64,000 bases of DNA from Gammaproteobacteria bacterium (GTDB taxonomy: Bacteria; Pseudomonadota; Gammaproteobacteria; Steroidobacterales; Steroidobacteraceae). Below the pieces are notes generated by a model that was not told where the DNA came from, made no database searches, and saw only the letters and a program-made list of their open reading frames with translations. The stretch spans positions 1 to 64,000 of the forward strand of contig JAQGOC010000363.1 in the NCBI GenBank assembly GCA_028293805.1. Reading direction: 5' to 3'. Both the position numbers and the translations under genes were made by a program. Below, one piece after another: positions 52,622-60,653 of this stretch (positions within the stretch are counted from its first letter, which is position 1; every line of letters starts with the position of its first letter).

Positions 52622-54160
52622 ATGGACGAAACCAATCCCGCTTCCGACGCGACACTCTCCGAGGACGATATACGCGCGTGCGTGCGCGTGCTGCGCGCAA
52701 TCGAGGCTGATCGCTCGCACCTCACTCGGCTCACGCAGGAGCAGCGTCGCGAACTGCTGACGTTCGCCGGGCTCATCGCGAAGCCCGAACGGCACGACCT
52801 CGTGAAGATGGCTAAGGCGTTTCGACGCGCCGAGCGCGAGGCCGCGAAAGAGCACGATCGCAGGGTCGCCGAGCAGGCCGGACTGCGCATTCAGCGCCGC
52901 TCGGAAGTGTATGCACCGCTTTGGCTCGAGCCGCCCAGGCCCGCAGACCTCGACGATCGCCCCGAGCTCCATCAGGAGCGCGCCTGCTACGTCTGCAAAA
53001 AGCACTTTGTGAAACTGCATCGCTACTACGACTGCCTGTGCGATTCCTGCGGCGACTTCAATTACGCCAAGCGCGAGCAGACGGCTGATCTCAACGGGCA
53101 CTATGCGCTCGTGACGGGTGCTCGGGTCAAGATCGGCTTCCAGGCTTCCCTCAAACTCCTGAGGGCCGGAGCGTACGTCGTGGTCACCACGCGCTTTCCC
53201 GTCGACGCGGCTGACCGGTACTCAAAGGAGGCGGATTTTCGAGTCTTTCGCGAGCGTCTGCAGATCCACGGTCTGGATCTGCGACACACGCCGAGCGTGG
53301 AGATCTTTACACGGTTCCTCGTCGAGCGACTGCCACGGCTCGACTACATCATCAATAACGCCTGCCAGACCGTGCGTCGACCGGCGGGCTTTTTCCAGCA
53401 CCTGCTCGCCAGGGAAGCCGAATCCGTTGCCGTACTTCCTGAGTCCTGGCGGGGACCGCTAGCGAGTCATAACGAGTTACGGCTGACCATAGAGGGAACG
53501 CAGGCGCACACTCTCGGCGCGCTTGTAGCGGCAACAGCGCGGTCGCATGGCGAGGGGATTGTCAACAGCGCAGCGCTCTCGCAGCGGCGCTATCTCGATG
53601 AAGACTTTCGCGGCGGCGAGGCCCTGTTCCCCGCGGATCGTTACGATGAGGATCGGCAGCAGGTCGACCTGCGCGAGGTCAATAGCTGGAGGTTGCGCAT
53701 GCACGAGGTAGAGACGCCCGAGCTCCTCGAGGTGCAGCTCGTGAATGCCATCGCGCCGTACATTCTCAACGCTCGCCTGAAGCCGCTCATGTTGCGGACG
53801 CCCGAACGTCACAAGCACGTGGTCAACGTCAGCGCAGTGGAGGGCCAGTTCTATCGCGCCATCAAGACCGACAAGCACCCGCACACCAACATGGCCAAAG
53901 CGGCGCTCAACATGATGACGCGCACAAGCGCGCCCGACTTCGTGAAGGACGGCATTCACATGAACGCCGTCGACACTGGATGGGTCACCGACGAGGATCC
54001 GGCCGTCCACGCGGCCCGCAAGGCCGAGCTCGGCTTCTCACCGCCTCTGGACATCATCGATGGCGCCGCGCGCGTCGTCGACCCCATCTTCGTCGGGCGG
54101 CTCACGGGCACACATGTGTGGGGCCAGTTCCTGAAGGATTACAAACCAGCCCCTTGGTAG
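52622..54160 (+). CDS. SDR-family oxidoreductase with N-terminal Cys cluster
   Basis: A 512-residue protein, much longer than a normal 250-residue SDR. The N-terminal 200 residues are charged and helical and end in a likely zinc-binding cluster: ACYVCKKHF, then DCLCDSCGDFN. The SDR part starts with HYALVTGARVKIGFQ (TGxxxxIG cofactor motif), then DYIINNACQT (NNAC), and has serine in VNVSAVEGQFY and a candidate active-site region KTDKHPHTNMAKAAL, where Tyr is replaced by His or Asn and the Lys is kept. The start at 52622 was chosen because the upstream frame overlaps the divergent GNAT promoter. Substrate unknown. Confidence 0.78.
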   Translation: MDETNPASDATLSEDDIRACVRVLRAIEADRSHLTRLTQEQRRELLTFAGLIAKPERHDLVKMAKAFRRAEREAAKEHDRRVAEQAGLRIQRRSEVYAPLWLEPPRPADLDDRPELHQERACYVCKKHFVKLHRYYDCLCDSCGDFNYAKREQTADLNGHYALVTGARVKIGFQASLKLLRAGAYVVVTTRFPVDAADRYSKEADFRVFRERLQIHGLDLRHTPSVEIFTRFLVERLPRLDYIINNACQTVRRPAGFFQHLLAREAESVAVLPESWRGPLASHNELRLTIEGTQAHTLGALVAATARSHGEGIVNSAALSQRRYLDEDFRGGEALFPADRYDEDRQQVDLREVNSWRLRMHEVETPELLEVQLVNAIAPYILNARLKPLMLRTPERHKHVVNVSAVEGQFYRAIKTDKHPHTNMAKAALNMMTRTSAPDFVKDGIHMNAVDTGWVTDEDPAVHAARKAELGFSPPLDIIDGAARVVDPIFVGRLTGTHVWGQFLKDYKPAPW

Positions 54161-54252
54161 CCAGCGATGGTAGCGTCTTCCGGCAGCGACGCGGGAGCGA
54201 TTCTTGCTACGCAATCCGAACGGGGTCGTCCGCGCTGACTACAAAATCCGTG

Positions 54253-54690
54253 ATGCGTCTCACTCTCATCGGCGAGCAGCCCAAGGTCATCGCCGACTCT
54301 GCACCGTATTTTCGCCTCACCGGCGGAGTGGTTTGGACGACACCCGAAATGGGGCCTCTGGCCAGTTTTGTCGACGACAGCTGGATTCACCAAGCTACCC
54401 GCTGGCCGGGGATGCGTTTCGAAGGGGCATGCAGGCTCATATTCGGGCTCCCTCGAGATCCCACCGGCGTCTCCGAGGACCTGCAGTCGCTCTCGATCGT
54501 CGGCCGGGTGCTGTCCGCCAATGGCATTCCGTTCGCGGTCTATCATCCCCAGATGGAAACCTGGCGCGGAGCCGCCTCGGACATCTGGTGGTCGGCGTTT
54601 CGCATCGAAAGCGCGGACCTGAGAAAGTCAGAAGAGAGCCCGGCAGGGCGCGATGCCGTGCTTCGGCCCCTCGACCCATCCAAAGAATAG
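54253..54690 (+). CDS. hypothetical protein
   Basis: A 145-residue soluble protein without a family I recognise. It is rich in tryptophan and aromatic residues (FRLTGGVVWTTPEMG, SWIHQATRWPGMRFEG, ETWRGAASDIWW). No signal peptide or membrane helix is seen. It may start at this ATG or at the GTG one codon earlier. It follows the SDR gene by 92 bases on the same strand. Confidence 0.5.
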   Translation: MRLTLIGEQPKVIADSAPYFRLTGGVVWTTPEMGPLASFVDDSWIHQATRWPGMRFEGACRLIFGLPRDPTGVSEDLQSLSIVGRVLSANGIPFAVYHPQMETWRGAASDIWWSAFRIESADLRKSEESPAGRDAVLRPLDPSKE

Positions 54691-54753
54691 CCGCCGCTTG
54701 CCAGCGCGAGTTGCCGCATGCGAGTGCGGCGTATTTGTTCCGCGAACGCCGCG

Positions 54754-55155
54754 CTAAATGTCCAACCCGGCCGCTTGCAGACGCGCTCTGAGCTCCTCCA
54801 GCTGCTCTTGCACTAGCCGGTGTTGCTCACCGCCGAGAGCCCGCAGGCGCACAACCTGACTGACATCATGGTAGGCCTGATGAGCCCTGCGAAGATTTTG
54901 GCGCGCCACATCCGCATCGGCGGTCGTCACCGAGTCCATGTACCAGCGAGCCGCCGTGAGTTTCGCCAGGATGTCTGCGAAGCTGTCTTGGATCAGTTGA
55001 TTCTCCCGCGCTACTCCTGCCTGCGACGACGCAGATTCCGTGCCGCGCGGCGCCGGTAAAACTGACACTCCTGCAATCGGTGAACAGCCGCTTTCGGCAA
55101 TTTTTGCAACACAACTGGAAGCAGTTTCCACTGCACTGCACGGGTGTGTGAGCAA
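54754..55155 (-). CDS. small helical hypothetical protein
   Basis: About 133 residues from a TTG; the true start may be further in. The C-terminal 85 residues are clearly helical (NQLIQDSFADILAKLTAARWYM, then EELRARLQAAGLDI), suggesting a short coiled bundle. The N-terminal part has cysteines and is poorly conserved in character. It is divergent from the ArsR gene, so the 106-base gap holds the ArsR promoter. Function unknown. Confidence 0.45.
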   Translation of the reverse strand: MLTHPCSAVETASSCVAKIAESGCSPIAGVSVLPAPRGTESASSQAGVARENQLIQDSFADILAKLTAARWYMDSVTTADADVARQNLRRAHQAYHDVSQVVRLRALGGEQHRLVQEQLEELRARLQAAGLDI

Positions 55156-55211
55156 AGCTACAATGAAATGGAATCCGGGGCGCCTACGGGGGGCCGGGAC
55201 CCCGTCCCTCG

Positions 55212-55259
55212 TTGACTTCGCGGCGACCTCGAATTATATTCATCCGACTGGGTGAATAT
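55212..55259 (+). promoter_or_regulatory. strong promoter and overlapping ArsR-type operator
   Basis: A -35 TTGACT (55212-55217) and a -10 TATATT (55235-55240) are 17 bases apart. A dyad ATATTCATCC-GACT-GGGTGAATAT (55236-55259), with one mismatch in 10-base arms, overlaps the -10 and reaches to three bases before the ATG. Repressor binding there would block RNA polymerase. The right arm includes GGGTGA, the likely ribosome site. Confidence 0.8.
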
Positions 55260-55261
55260 CT

Positions 55262-55633
55262 ATGACCGCATCGCACAAGCTCGATGATACGTTCGCCGCG
55301 CTCGCGGATCAGACGCGGCGCGCCCTGCTGGCGAAACTGGCGGAAGGCGAGGCACGGGTCACCGATCTGGCCGCGCCTTTTGCTATTTCGCTGAACTCGG
55401 TATCCAAGCACATCCGCAGGTTGGAGCGCGCCGGGCTGGTGCACAGGAGGCTCGAGGGTCGTGAGCACTTCCTGTCTTTGAGTACGAGGCCCTTGAACGA
55501 GGTGGCCGCCTGGATCGAGGCTCAGCGGCGGGCCTGGTCAGACCAACTCGCAGCATTGCATGAGATGCTGCAAGGGGAAGACGACGTCGCGAAACTCGCA
55601 GGCCGCCGCGGCCTGAGGAGGGTTAAGAAATGA
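55262..55633 (+). CDS. ArsR-family transcriptional regulator
   Basis: A 123-residue winged-helix regulator. FAALADQTRRALLAKLAEGEA is the N-terminal helix pair; VTDLAAPFAISLNSVSKHIRRLERAGLVHR is the recognition helix (read in parts) and REHFLSLSTRPL the wing. No metal-binding cysteine pair is seen, so it belongs to the metal-independent class that accompanies AHSA1 genes. It should repress its own promoter through the overlapping dyad. It overlaps the next gene as ATGA. Confidence 0.92.
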   Translation: MTASHKLDDTFAALADQTRRALLAKLAEGEARVTDLAAPFAISLNSVSKHIRRLERAGLVHRRLEGREHFLSLSTRPLNEVAAWIEAQRRAWSDQLAALHEMLQGEDDVAKLAGRRGLRRVKK

Positions 55634-56064
55634 GCAGCGATGATCGGGCGACCGTGCGCGTCTCCCATCGTTTCAATGCATCGCCGGAGCGTGTTTTCGA
55701 CGCGTGGATCGAGCCTGCCAAGGCCGGTAAGTGGCTGTTCGCCACGGCCACGGGCCGCATCGTGCGAACCGAAATCGATGCACGCCCCGGCGGCCGCTTC
55801 ACCATCGTCGATCGGCGTGATGGAGAGGATGTGGAGCACACCGGGCAGTATCTCGAAGTCGAGCGGCCGCGGCGGCTGGTGTTCGAATTTTCAGTGCCCC
55901 GATACTCCCGCGAGGTGACGCGCGTCACTATCGATATTGTGCCGGCGGACGGCGGTTGCCTACTTACGTTGGTTCATGAGGGCGTGTTCCAGGAGTACGT
56001 TACCCGCACGGAGGGCGGCTGGAAGACTTTGCTCACGAGCCTGGAGGCCCATCTGGCCCAATGA
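55630..56064 (+). CDS. AHSA1/SRPBCC-domain protein
   Basis: A 144-residue START-like protein: VRVSHRFNASPERVFDAWIEPAK, then ARPGGRFTIVDRRDGEDVEHTGQYLEVERP, and the C-terminal helix GGWKTLLTSLEAHLAQ. The ATG overlaps the ArsR stop. ArsR-AHSA1 pairs are widespread; the AHSA1 member binds an unknown hydrophobic ligand and may relay it to the repressor. Confidence 0.9.
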   Translation: MSSDDRATVRVSHRFNASPERVFDAWIEPAKAGKWLFATATGRIVRTEIDARPGGRFTIVDRRDGEDVEHTGQYLEVERPRRLVFEFSVPRYSREVTRVTIDIVPADGGCLLTLVHEGVFQEYVTRTEGGWKTLLTSLEAHLAQ

Positions 56065-56120
56065 GGCGGTGGACGCGGCCGCGCGCAATGCCCGGCTTGC
56101 AGGCGCCGGAGAATCTCGTC

Positions 56121-56726
56121 TCACGGTGGCGCGAGACGTCGCGCCAGCTCCACAGGGGTGTGCGGCTCGTAAAGAGCATCCGGGTTCGCAATGAAGTCGC
56201 CGGTTTGGGCATCGACGGCCAACACCTGGCGCCTGCTGTCATTCATGGTTTCCACGAAGTACGCCAGCACCGCATTGGTGCCGCCAAGCGGCTTTGCGAG
56301 ACCGGCCCCGATGGCGGGCGCGCGTGCTCGCCCTTCCGCCTTGACAATTGCGGCGTCGAGCGGCACTTGCGCTCTGGCGATGCTGCGCACATACGCTTCC
56401 AGACGGTAGTTGATGAGCCACGGCGGCAGATCCCTCACCTTGATCTCGGTGGCATTGTCACTGGTCGAGTCGATTCGCATGTAAACGACTGAGTCATTGC
56501 GCGTGAGGGCGGCCTCGAAGGCCGGTGTGCCTTTCCTGTCCGCGAGCCGGATTTCCAGAACCTTGCCACCCGTGGTTTTTTCGAGAGAAGCGGTCGCGTG
56601 CGCCAACGCCCCCATCGGCACGACAGGCTGCGCATCGCGAGCCCGTGTCAAAGGACTCAGCGCCAGCGAGCACAGGATGACGACGACGCTGCCGGTGACC
56701 GCAGCTTTCGATTTCTGGATGAGCAT
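56121..56726 (-). CDS. exported PepSY-like protein
   Basis: The 201-residue product has a signal peptide (AAVTGSVVVILCSLALSPLTRA). Two regions look like PepSY modules: ALAHATASLEKTTGGKVLEIRL with VVYMRI, and LAYFVETMNDSRRQVLAVDAQTGDFI. PepSY domains inhibit proteases or bind metal in the envelope. It may be one unit with the upstream BON gene, though 163 bases separate them. Confidence 0.65.
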   Translation of the reverse strand: MLIQKSKAAVTGSVVVILCSLALSPLTRARDAQPVVPMGALAHATASLEKTTGGKVLEIRLADRKGTPAFEAALTRNDSVVYMRIDSTSDNATEIKVRDLPPWLINYRLEAYVRSIARAQVPLDAAIVKAEGRARAPAIGAGLAKPLGGTNAVLAYFVETMNDSRRQVLAVDAQTGDFIANPDALYEPHTPVELARRLAPP

Positions 56727-56889
56727 GGCAATTCCTTCCGGTGTATGAGGCGGCGCCGGGATTGACCCGGCGCCTTGGGTGCTTCAGGGCAAGAAAGGTG
56801 CGCCGCGGGTGGGGAGTGGGGGCAGAGGCACCCGCGGTGCACCTGGTGCGACCGGTTAGGTTGCAAACGCGCCAGCGTTGCGCACCGCT

Positions 56890-57543
56890 CTAAACACTGA
56901 TCGTGATCCGGTTGTCCACTCGGGTCACTCCCGGCGCCGCCCAGGCCGCACGCTCGGCCTCCTGGCGCTCGGCCCACGACCTGACCGTGCCACGCAAAAC
57001 GACTTCGCTGCCGTTGGCTTCCACGGTAATGCGACTCGCATCGATCTCGGCGCTGCGGCGGAACGCATCTTCGATCTTGCGGCGAATTTCGTGAGGCGCC
57101 GCTTTCGGCTTTATCGTGATCTCGTTCGTCACCCCCTTAACGCCCCGGAGATTCCTTACGGCGTTCTCCGCACGCTCGCGCGCGTAGTTCCACTCCACAG
57201 CACCCTCGAGCGTGAGCCAGCCGTTCTTGGCGACCACCCTGATGTTCTCGGACGAATACGGCAGCTCCGTCTTCAGCGCGTTCACGGCGTCGCGAACGAG
57301 ATCCGGATCAGGCCGCTCATCGATCACGGGCAGTCGTACTTCGATGTCGTTCGCGACCCCCACCACGCCGGCTACACGTTTCGCGTCGCGCTCCGCCTGC
57401 GTCTTCTGCCGATAACTGCGCACGAAGCCGGAAAGCGTCACGACCCCGTTATGAGCGGCGACACCGATGTCTGTCGAGTCGATGTCCGGATCCCAGCGTA
57501 GCTCGTCCTCGACGTCCCGCTTAATGTCTGAATCGAGTCTCAT
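56890..57543 (-). CDS. BON-domain protein, copy A (three domains)
   Basis: A 217-residue protein of three tandem BON modules, each with a GxVTLxGxVxS pattern: NGVVTLSGFVRSY, NGWLTLEGAVEWNYAR and GSEVVLRGTVRSWAER. No signal peptide is visible, so it may be cytoplasmic, though many BON proteins are periplasmic. Its paralogue at 58221-58877 has the same architecture. A PRC-barrel gene lies between them. Such genes are often osmotic or general-stress induced. Confidence 0.88.
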   Translation of the reverse strand: MRLDSDIKRDVEDELRWDPDIDSTDIGVAAHNGVVTLSGFVRSYRQKTQAERDAKRVAGVVGVANDIEVRLPVIDERPDPDLVRDAVNALKTELPYSSENIRVVAKNGWLTLEGAVEWNYARERAENAVRNLRGVKGVTNEITIKPKAAPHEIRRKIEDAFRRSAEIDASRITVEANGSEVVLRGTVRSWAERQEAERAAWAAPGVTRVDNRITISV

Positions 57544-57564
57544 ATCACGTACTCCCGCGTTGCT

Positions 57565-58005
57565 TTATCGGTACTTGAATTCCGGAAGGGCTTTCAGCTG
57601 CTCCTTCGTCGCCCCCGGCAGCACGATGCGCCGGCCCTCATCACTGATCTGCAGTGCGGTATACGGGACGGCGACGAGGCGGCTGCCAAGGCCGAGAAAG
57701 CCACCGACCTGTACGATCGCGAACAGCACGCGATCCTTGCCGACCACCAGATCATCGAGCGAGCCGATCTTCTCGTTCGTCGAATTGACGACGGTCGCGC
57801 CCCGCAGCTTGCTTGCGCGATAGCCATCGGCCACCGCAACCACATCGACGACGACGAGCGCCACCTTCGCTGCGTCCAGCCGTGGCCGCCCGAGCACGCC
57901 CGACACAGCGACACCCGCCAACAGCACGAGCAGCCATTTGAGTTGGGAAGGACGTGGCAGCGGGGTCGAGCGCACAACGCCGCTCGGATTCTCATGCACA
58001 CTCAT
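57565..58005 (-). CDS. PRC-barrel-like membrane protein
   Basis: A 146-residue protein. A short N-terminus and one membrane helix (LKWLLVLLAGVAVSGVLG) precede a PRC-barrel: YRASKLRGATVVNSTNEKIGSLDDLVVGKD (read in parts) with LVAVPYTALQISD. PRC-barrels mediate protein or RNA contacts. The ATG at 58005 has AAGGAG upstream in good position. It is 21 bases before BON copy A. Confidence 0.8.
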   Translation of the reverse strand: MSVHENPSGVVRSTPLPRPSQLKWLLVLLAGVAVSGVLGRPRLDAAKVALVVVDVVAVADGYRASKLRGATVVNSTNEKIGSLDDLVVGKDRVLFAIVQVGGFLGLGSRLVAVPYTALQISDEGRRIVLPGATKEQLKALPEFKYR

Positions 58006-58220
58006 GAACGACTCTCCTTCGGTAGTGGCCGGAAACCACGCTATCTTGGCGCCCACAAGCGTCCCCGCCTTGATTCCCGTCAAATTGGGCGCGCAGCCGT
58101 CGCGCGCAGGCCATCGCCTGTGGCCGGCTGGCCACGACTCGCGCAGCACGGTCCCATCCGCCTCTTGATGTCAGTCATTGCGCGAGCGGCTTCGATCAAC
58201 GCCTGGCCAGCACCGCGCGG

Positions 58221-58877
58221 CTACCCCACGACCTCAATGCGGTTTTCAACATTTGTCACGCCGGGTGCCGACCAGGCCATACGCTCCGCCTCGTCCCGCT
58301 CCGCCCACGAACGCACCGCGCCTGTAAGAATTATCGCGCCGCCGGCCGCTGTTTCCACCATGATGGCCTCAGCATCGAGCTCTGCCCTGCGCCTGAATGC
58401 GGCCTCGATTTTGCGCTTGATCTCCATGGACGCAGTCTGCGGCTTGACGACGATATCGTTGCTGATGGTCCTGATACCTCTGGCCTGCCGCGCCAACTCC
58501 TCGGCGCGGGCCCGCTGATAGTGCCAGTCCACTTCACCCTCGAGCGTGACCCGTCCATCCGCTACACGCACACGAATCTGCTCGCCAACGGTAGGAATTT
58601 CGGTCTGAATGTCCGCAGCCACTTCGCGCGCAATTTCAGGGTCCGGCCTCCGGCCCAACAGCGGCAGACGCACCTCGATGTCATTCGCGAGACCAACCAC
58701 GCCGGCGACGCGTTTTACGTCCGCCTCCGCCTGCATTCTCTCGCCGTAGCTGCGTACATAGCCGGCGAGCGTCACCACGCCATTACGCACCGCTATGGCG
58801 ATGTCGCGCGCGCCAATTTTCGCGTCCCAGTCAAGTCCCTCCTGGACCTCCTGCCTGATCTCATTGTCGGGTCTCAC
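58221..58877 (-). CDS. BON-domain protein, copy B (three domains)
   Basis: A 218-residue paralogue of copy A: NGVVTLAGYVRSY, DGRVTLEGEVDWHYQR and GGAIILTGAVRSWAER mark the three modules. The start is GTG, eight bases after the DUF5335 stop, so these two are co-transcribed. Tandem placement with copy A around a PRC-barrel gene suggests local duplication. Confidence 0.88.
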   Translation of the reverse strand: MRPDNEIRQEVQEGLDWDAKIGARDIAIAVRNGVVTLAGYVRSYGERMQAEADVKRVAGVVGLANDIEVRLPLLGRRPDPEIAREVAADIQTEIPTVGEQIRVRVADGRVTLEGEVDWHYQRARAEELARQARGIRTISNDIVVKPQTASMEIKRKIEAAFRRRAELDAEAIMVETAAGGAIILTGAVRSWAERDEAERMAWSAPGVTNVENRIEVVG

Positions 58878-58885
58878 GAGGGCGA

Positions 58886-59233
58886 CTACTCGCTCAGATA
58901 GGGCCCCGGCAGCATCAAGGGTTCCCGCAGCGTGACGATCTGCCGCACACCGTCGGCATCGACGATCTGCAGGCTGACAACGCCGAGCGGTTCCTCATCG
59001 ACATAGAACTCGCGCGGCGCCTGGATGAGGTGCTCGTGCTCACCGACGAGCAACTCGAGCACGTCGCTCTTCGGATCGTAGGACATTCCGGCCAGCGGCA
59101 ACCCATGCGCTTCGATCTGTGCACCTATATCCAGCGAAGCAACCTCGATGTCCACCTGCTTACCGAGATAGCCTCGCGAGGCTCGAATGCAGAAAACAGT
59201 CCAATCGCTGCGCTCGAGTCTGCGGATGGTCAT
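58886..59233 (-). CDS. DUF5335-family protein
   Basis: A 115-residue soluble protein (MTIRRLERSDWTVFCIRAS, then DPKSDVLELLVGEHEHLI and YVDEEPLGVVSLQIVDADG). The pattern resembles DUF5335, a stress-associated family of unknown function. The ATG at 59233 has GGAGG nine bases upstream; the longer upstream frame lacks support. It is divergent from the DsbA-like gene. Confidence 0.7.
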   Translation of the reverse strand: MTIRRLERSDWTVFCIRASRGYLGKQVDIEVASLDIGAQIEAHGLPLAGMSYDPKSDVLELLVGEHEHLIQAPREFYVDEEPLGVVSLQIVDADGVRQIVTLREPLMLPGPYLSE

Positions 59234-59424
59234 GATGAGCCTCCAGTATTCGCTGGCACAGTGCGCGCCCCCGGCGTTCTCGGCATTGACCGGCGTCAGT
59301 CGACTCGCGGCCGCCTGGCTGCGGACGCATGGCGCCTTGGAAAACCGTACAACAGTTTTGATGACGATCAAGGCGGGCGGCAGTCAGCCCGTCACCATTG
59401 AGGCTTTGCTGAAAGGACGAGCCC

Positions 59425-59973
59425 ATGAATACGACTCACGGGAGCGCCACACTGGCCATGCCCGTATCGCCGGAGCGAGATCACATCCGCGGGCCGGCAT
59501 CCGCCGCCGTGACGCTCCTGGAGTATGGCGACTATGAGTGTCCGTACTGCCATGCCGCCCATGCGGTCGTCAACACGGTTCAGGCGCAGCTGCAGAGCCG
59601 GCTGCGTTTCGTGTTTCGGCACTTTCCGCTCACGACGGTGCATCCCCACGCGCAAACTGCGGCCGAAGCGGCCGAGTCTGCGGGCACCCAGCGAAAGTTC
59701 TGGCAGATGCACGACACGCTGTTCACCACGCAAACCCCGCTCACGGATAATCTGTTCGTAGCTGCCGCAGCCACGATCGGCCTCGACATGCCCTCGTTCT
59801 ACCGCGAGCTCACGGGACATGTCCACGTGCCGCGTTTGCGGGAAGACTTCATGACCGGGGTGCGCAGCGGCGTGAATGGCACTCCGACGTTCTACATCAA
59901 CAGCGTTCGATACGATGGCGCCTGGGACCTGCCGACGCTGCTCGGCGCATTGGATCGCGAATCCGGCGGCTAG
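59425..59973 (+). CDS. DsbA-like thioredoxin-fold protein
   Basis: The 182-residue protein has LLEYGDYECPYCHAAHAVV, with a CPYC redox site, and the cis-proline segment NGTPTFYINSVRYDG. No signal peptide is visible, as in cytoplasmic DsbA/FrnE-like oxidoreductases that follow a short leader. GAAAGGA precedes the ATG. Its stop codon shares two bases with that of the convergent gene (CTAG). Confidence 0.88.
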   Translation: MNTTHGSATLAMPVSPERDHIRGPASAAVTLLEYGDYECPYCHAAHAVVNTVQAQLQSRLRFVFRHFPLTTVHPHAQTAAEAAESAGTQRKFWQMHDTLFTTQTPLTDNLFVAAAATIGLDMPSFYRELTGHVHVPRLREDFMTGVRSGVNGTPTFYINSVRYDGAWDLPTLLGALDRESGG

Positions 59974-60485
59974 TGAAGGATACCGCGTTCTTGAGCGGCC
60001 TGCGCCAACAGGCTCGCGTACAGCAGAGCGAAGCCCTGTATCACTCCGCCATAATCGGCCTGATCCTCGGCAAAATGGTGCGCCATGAGCAGCAACTCGG
60101 GATTGTTGCGCTCGAGCTCCGTAATCGCCTCGCGCGTGAACTCCTGCGAGCCGATGGAATCGATGCGCTTGACGATGTCGGCGCGAGTGGCGGGCGCGAC
60201 CCGCGGCAGCAGACTCAATTGCTGCCTGTCGCCGCGATTGGCGGATGGACCCAGGGCGGCGCGGGCCTCCGCGGTCAGCAGCCGGTAGAACATGCAGAAG
60301 CCCGTCATGATGCGAGTGAAATCACCGACGTCGCGCGCGCAGCGCGAGGCCATGTCGAGCAGCTCCGGATTGTTCGCCTCGAGATCGAGTGTGATCTCGG
60401 TGCGGCAGACTTCCGGACCGCGATCGTCGAACTCGCGTGCGATCCTCTCCCGGGTCAGGCCGCCAACACGCGGCAAGGAACTCAT
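59970..60485 (-). CDS. hypothetical protein with an internal duplication
   Basis: A 171-residue helical protein made of two similar halves. Half one has LPRVGGLTRERIAREFDD with LEANNPELLDMASRCA; half two has LPRVAPATRADIVKRIDS with LERNNPELLLMAHHFA. The shared pattern is LPRV, about 30 residues, NNPELL-MA, then a GF-LLY-type helix. No family is recognised. It may bind a ligand with twofold symmetry. Confidence 0.65.
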   Translation of the reverse strand: MSSLPRVGGLTRERIAREFDDRGPEVCRTEITLDLEANNPELLDMASRCARDVGDFTRIMTGFCMFYRLLTAEARAALGPSANRGDRQQLSLLPRVAPATRADIVKRIDSIGSQEFTREAITELERNNPELLLMAHHFAEDQADYGGVIQGFALLYASLLAQAAQERGILH

Positions 60486-60653
60486 TTATATATCCCGGAT
60501 CGTTGCGTCGTGGCTGGAGGACCTCCCGTCGCGGGAAGCGCAGCGATTCTAGCGCCCGCCGGCGGCCCGTGAATTGATGTGAATCAGCCGCGCCAGCGAC
60601 CTGGGCATAAGCATTGCTCCCTCATCCGGGAGTATGTCCTACCGTGGCCAAAT

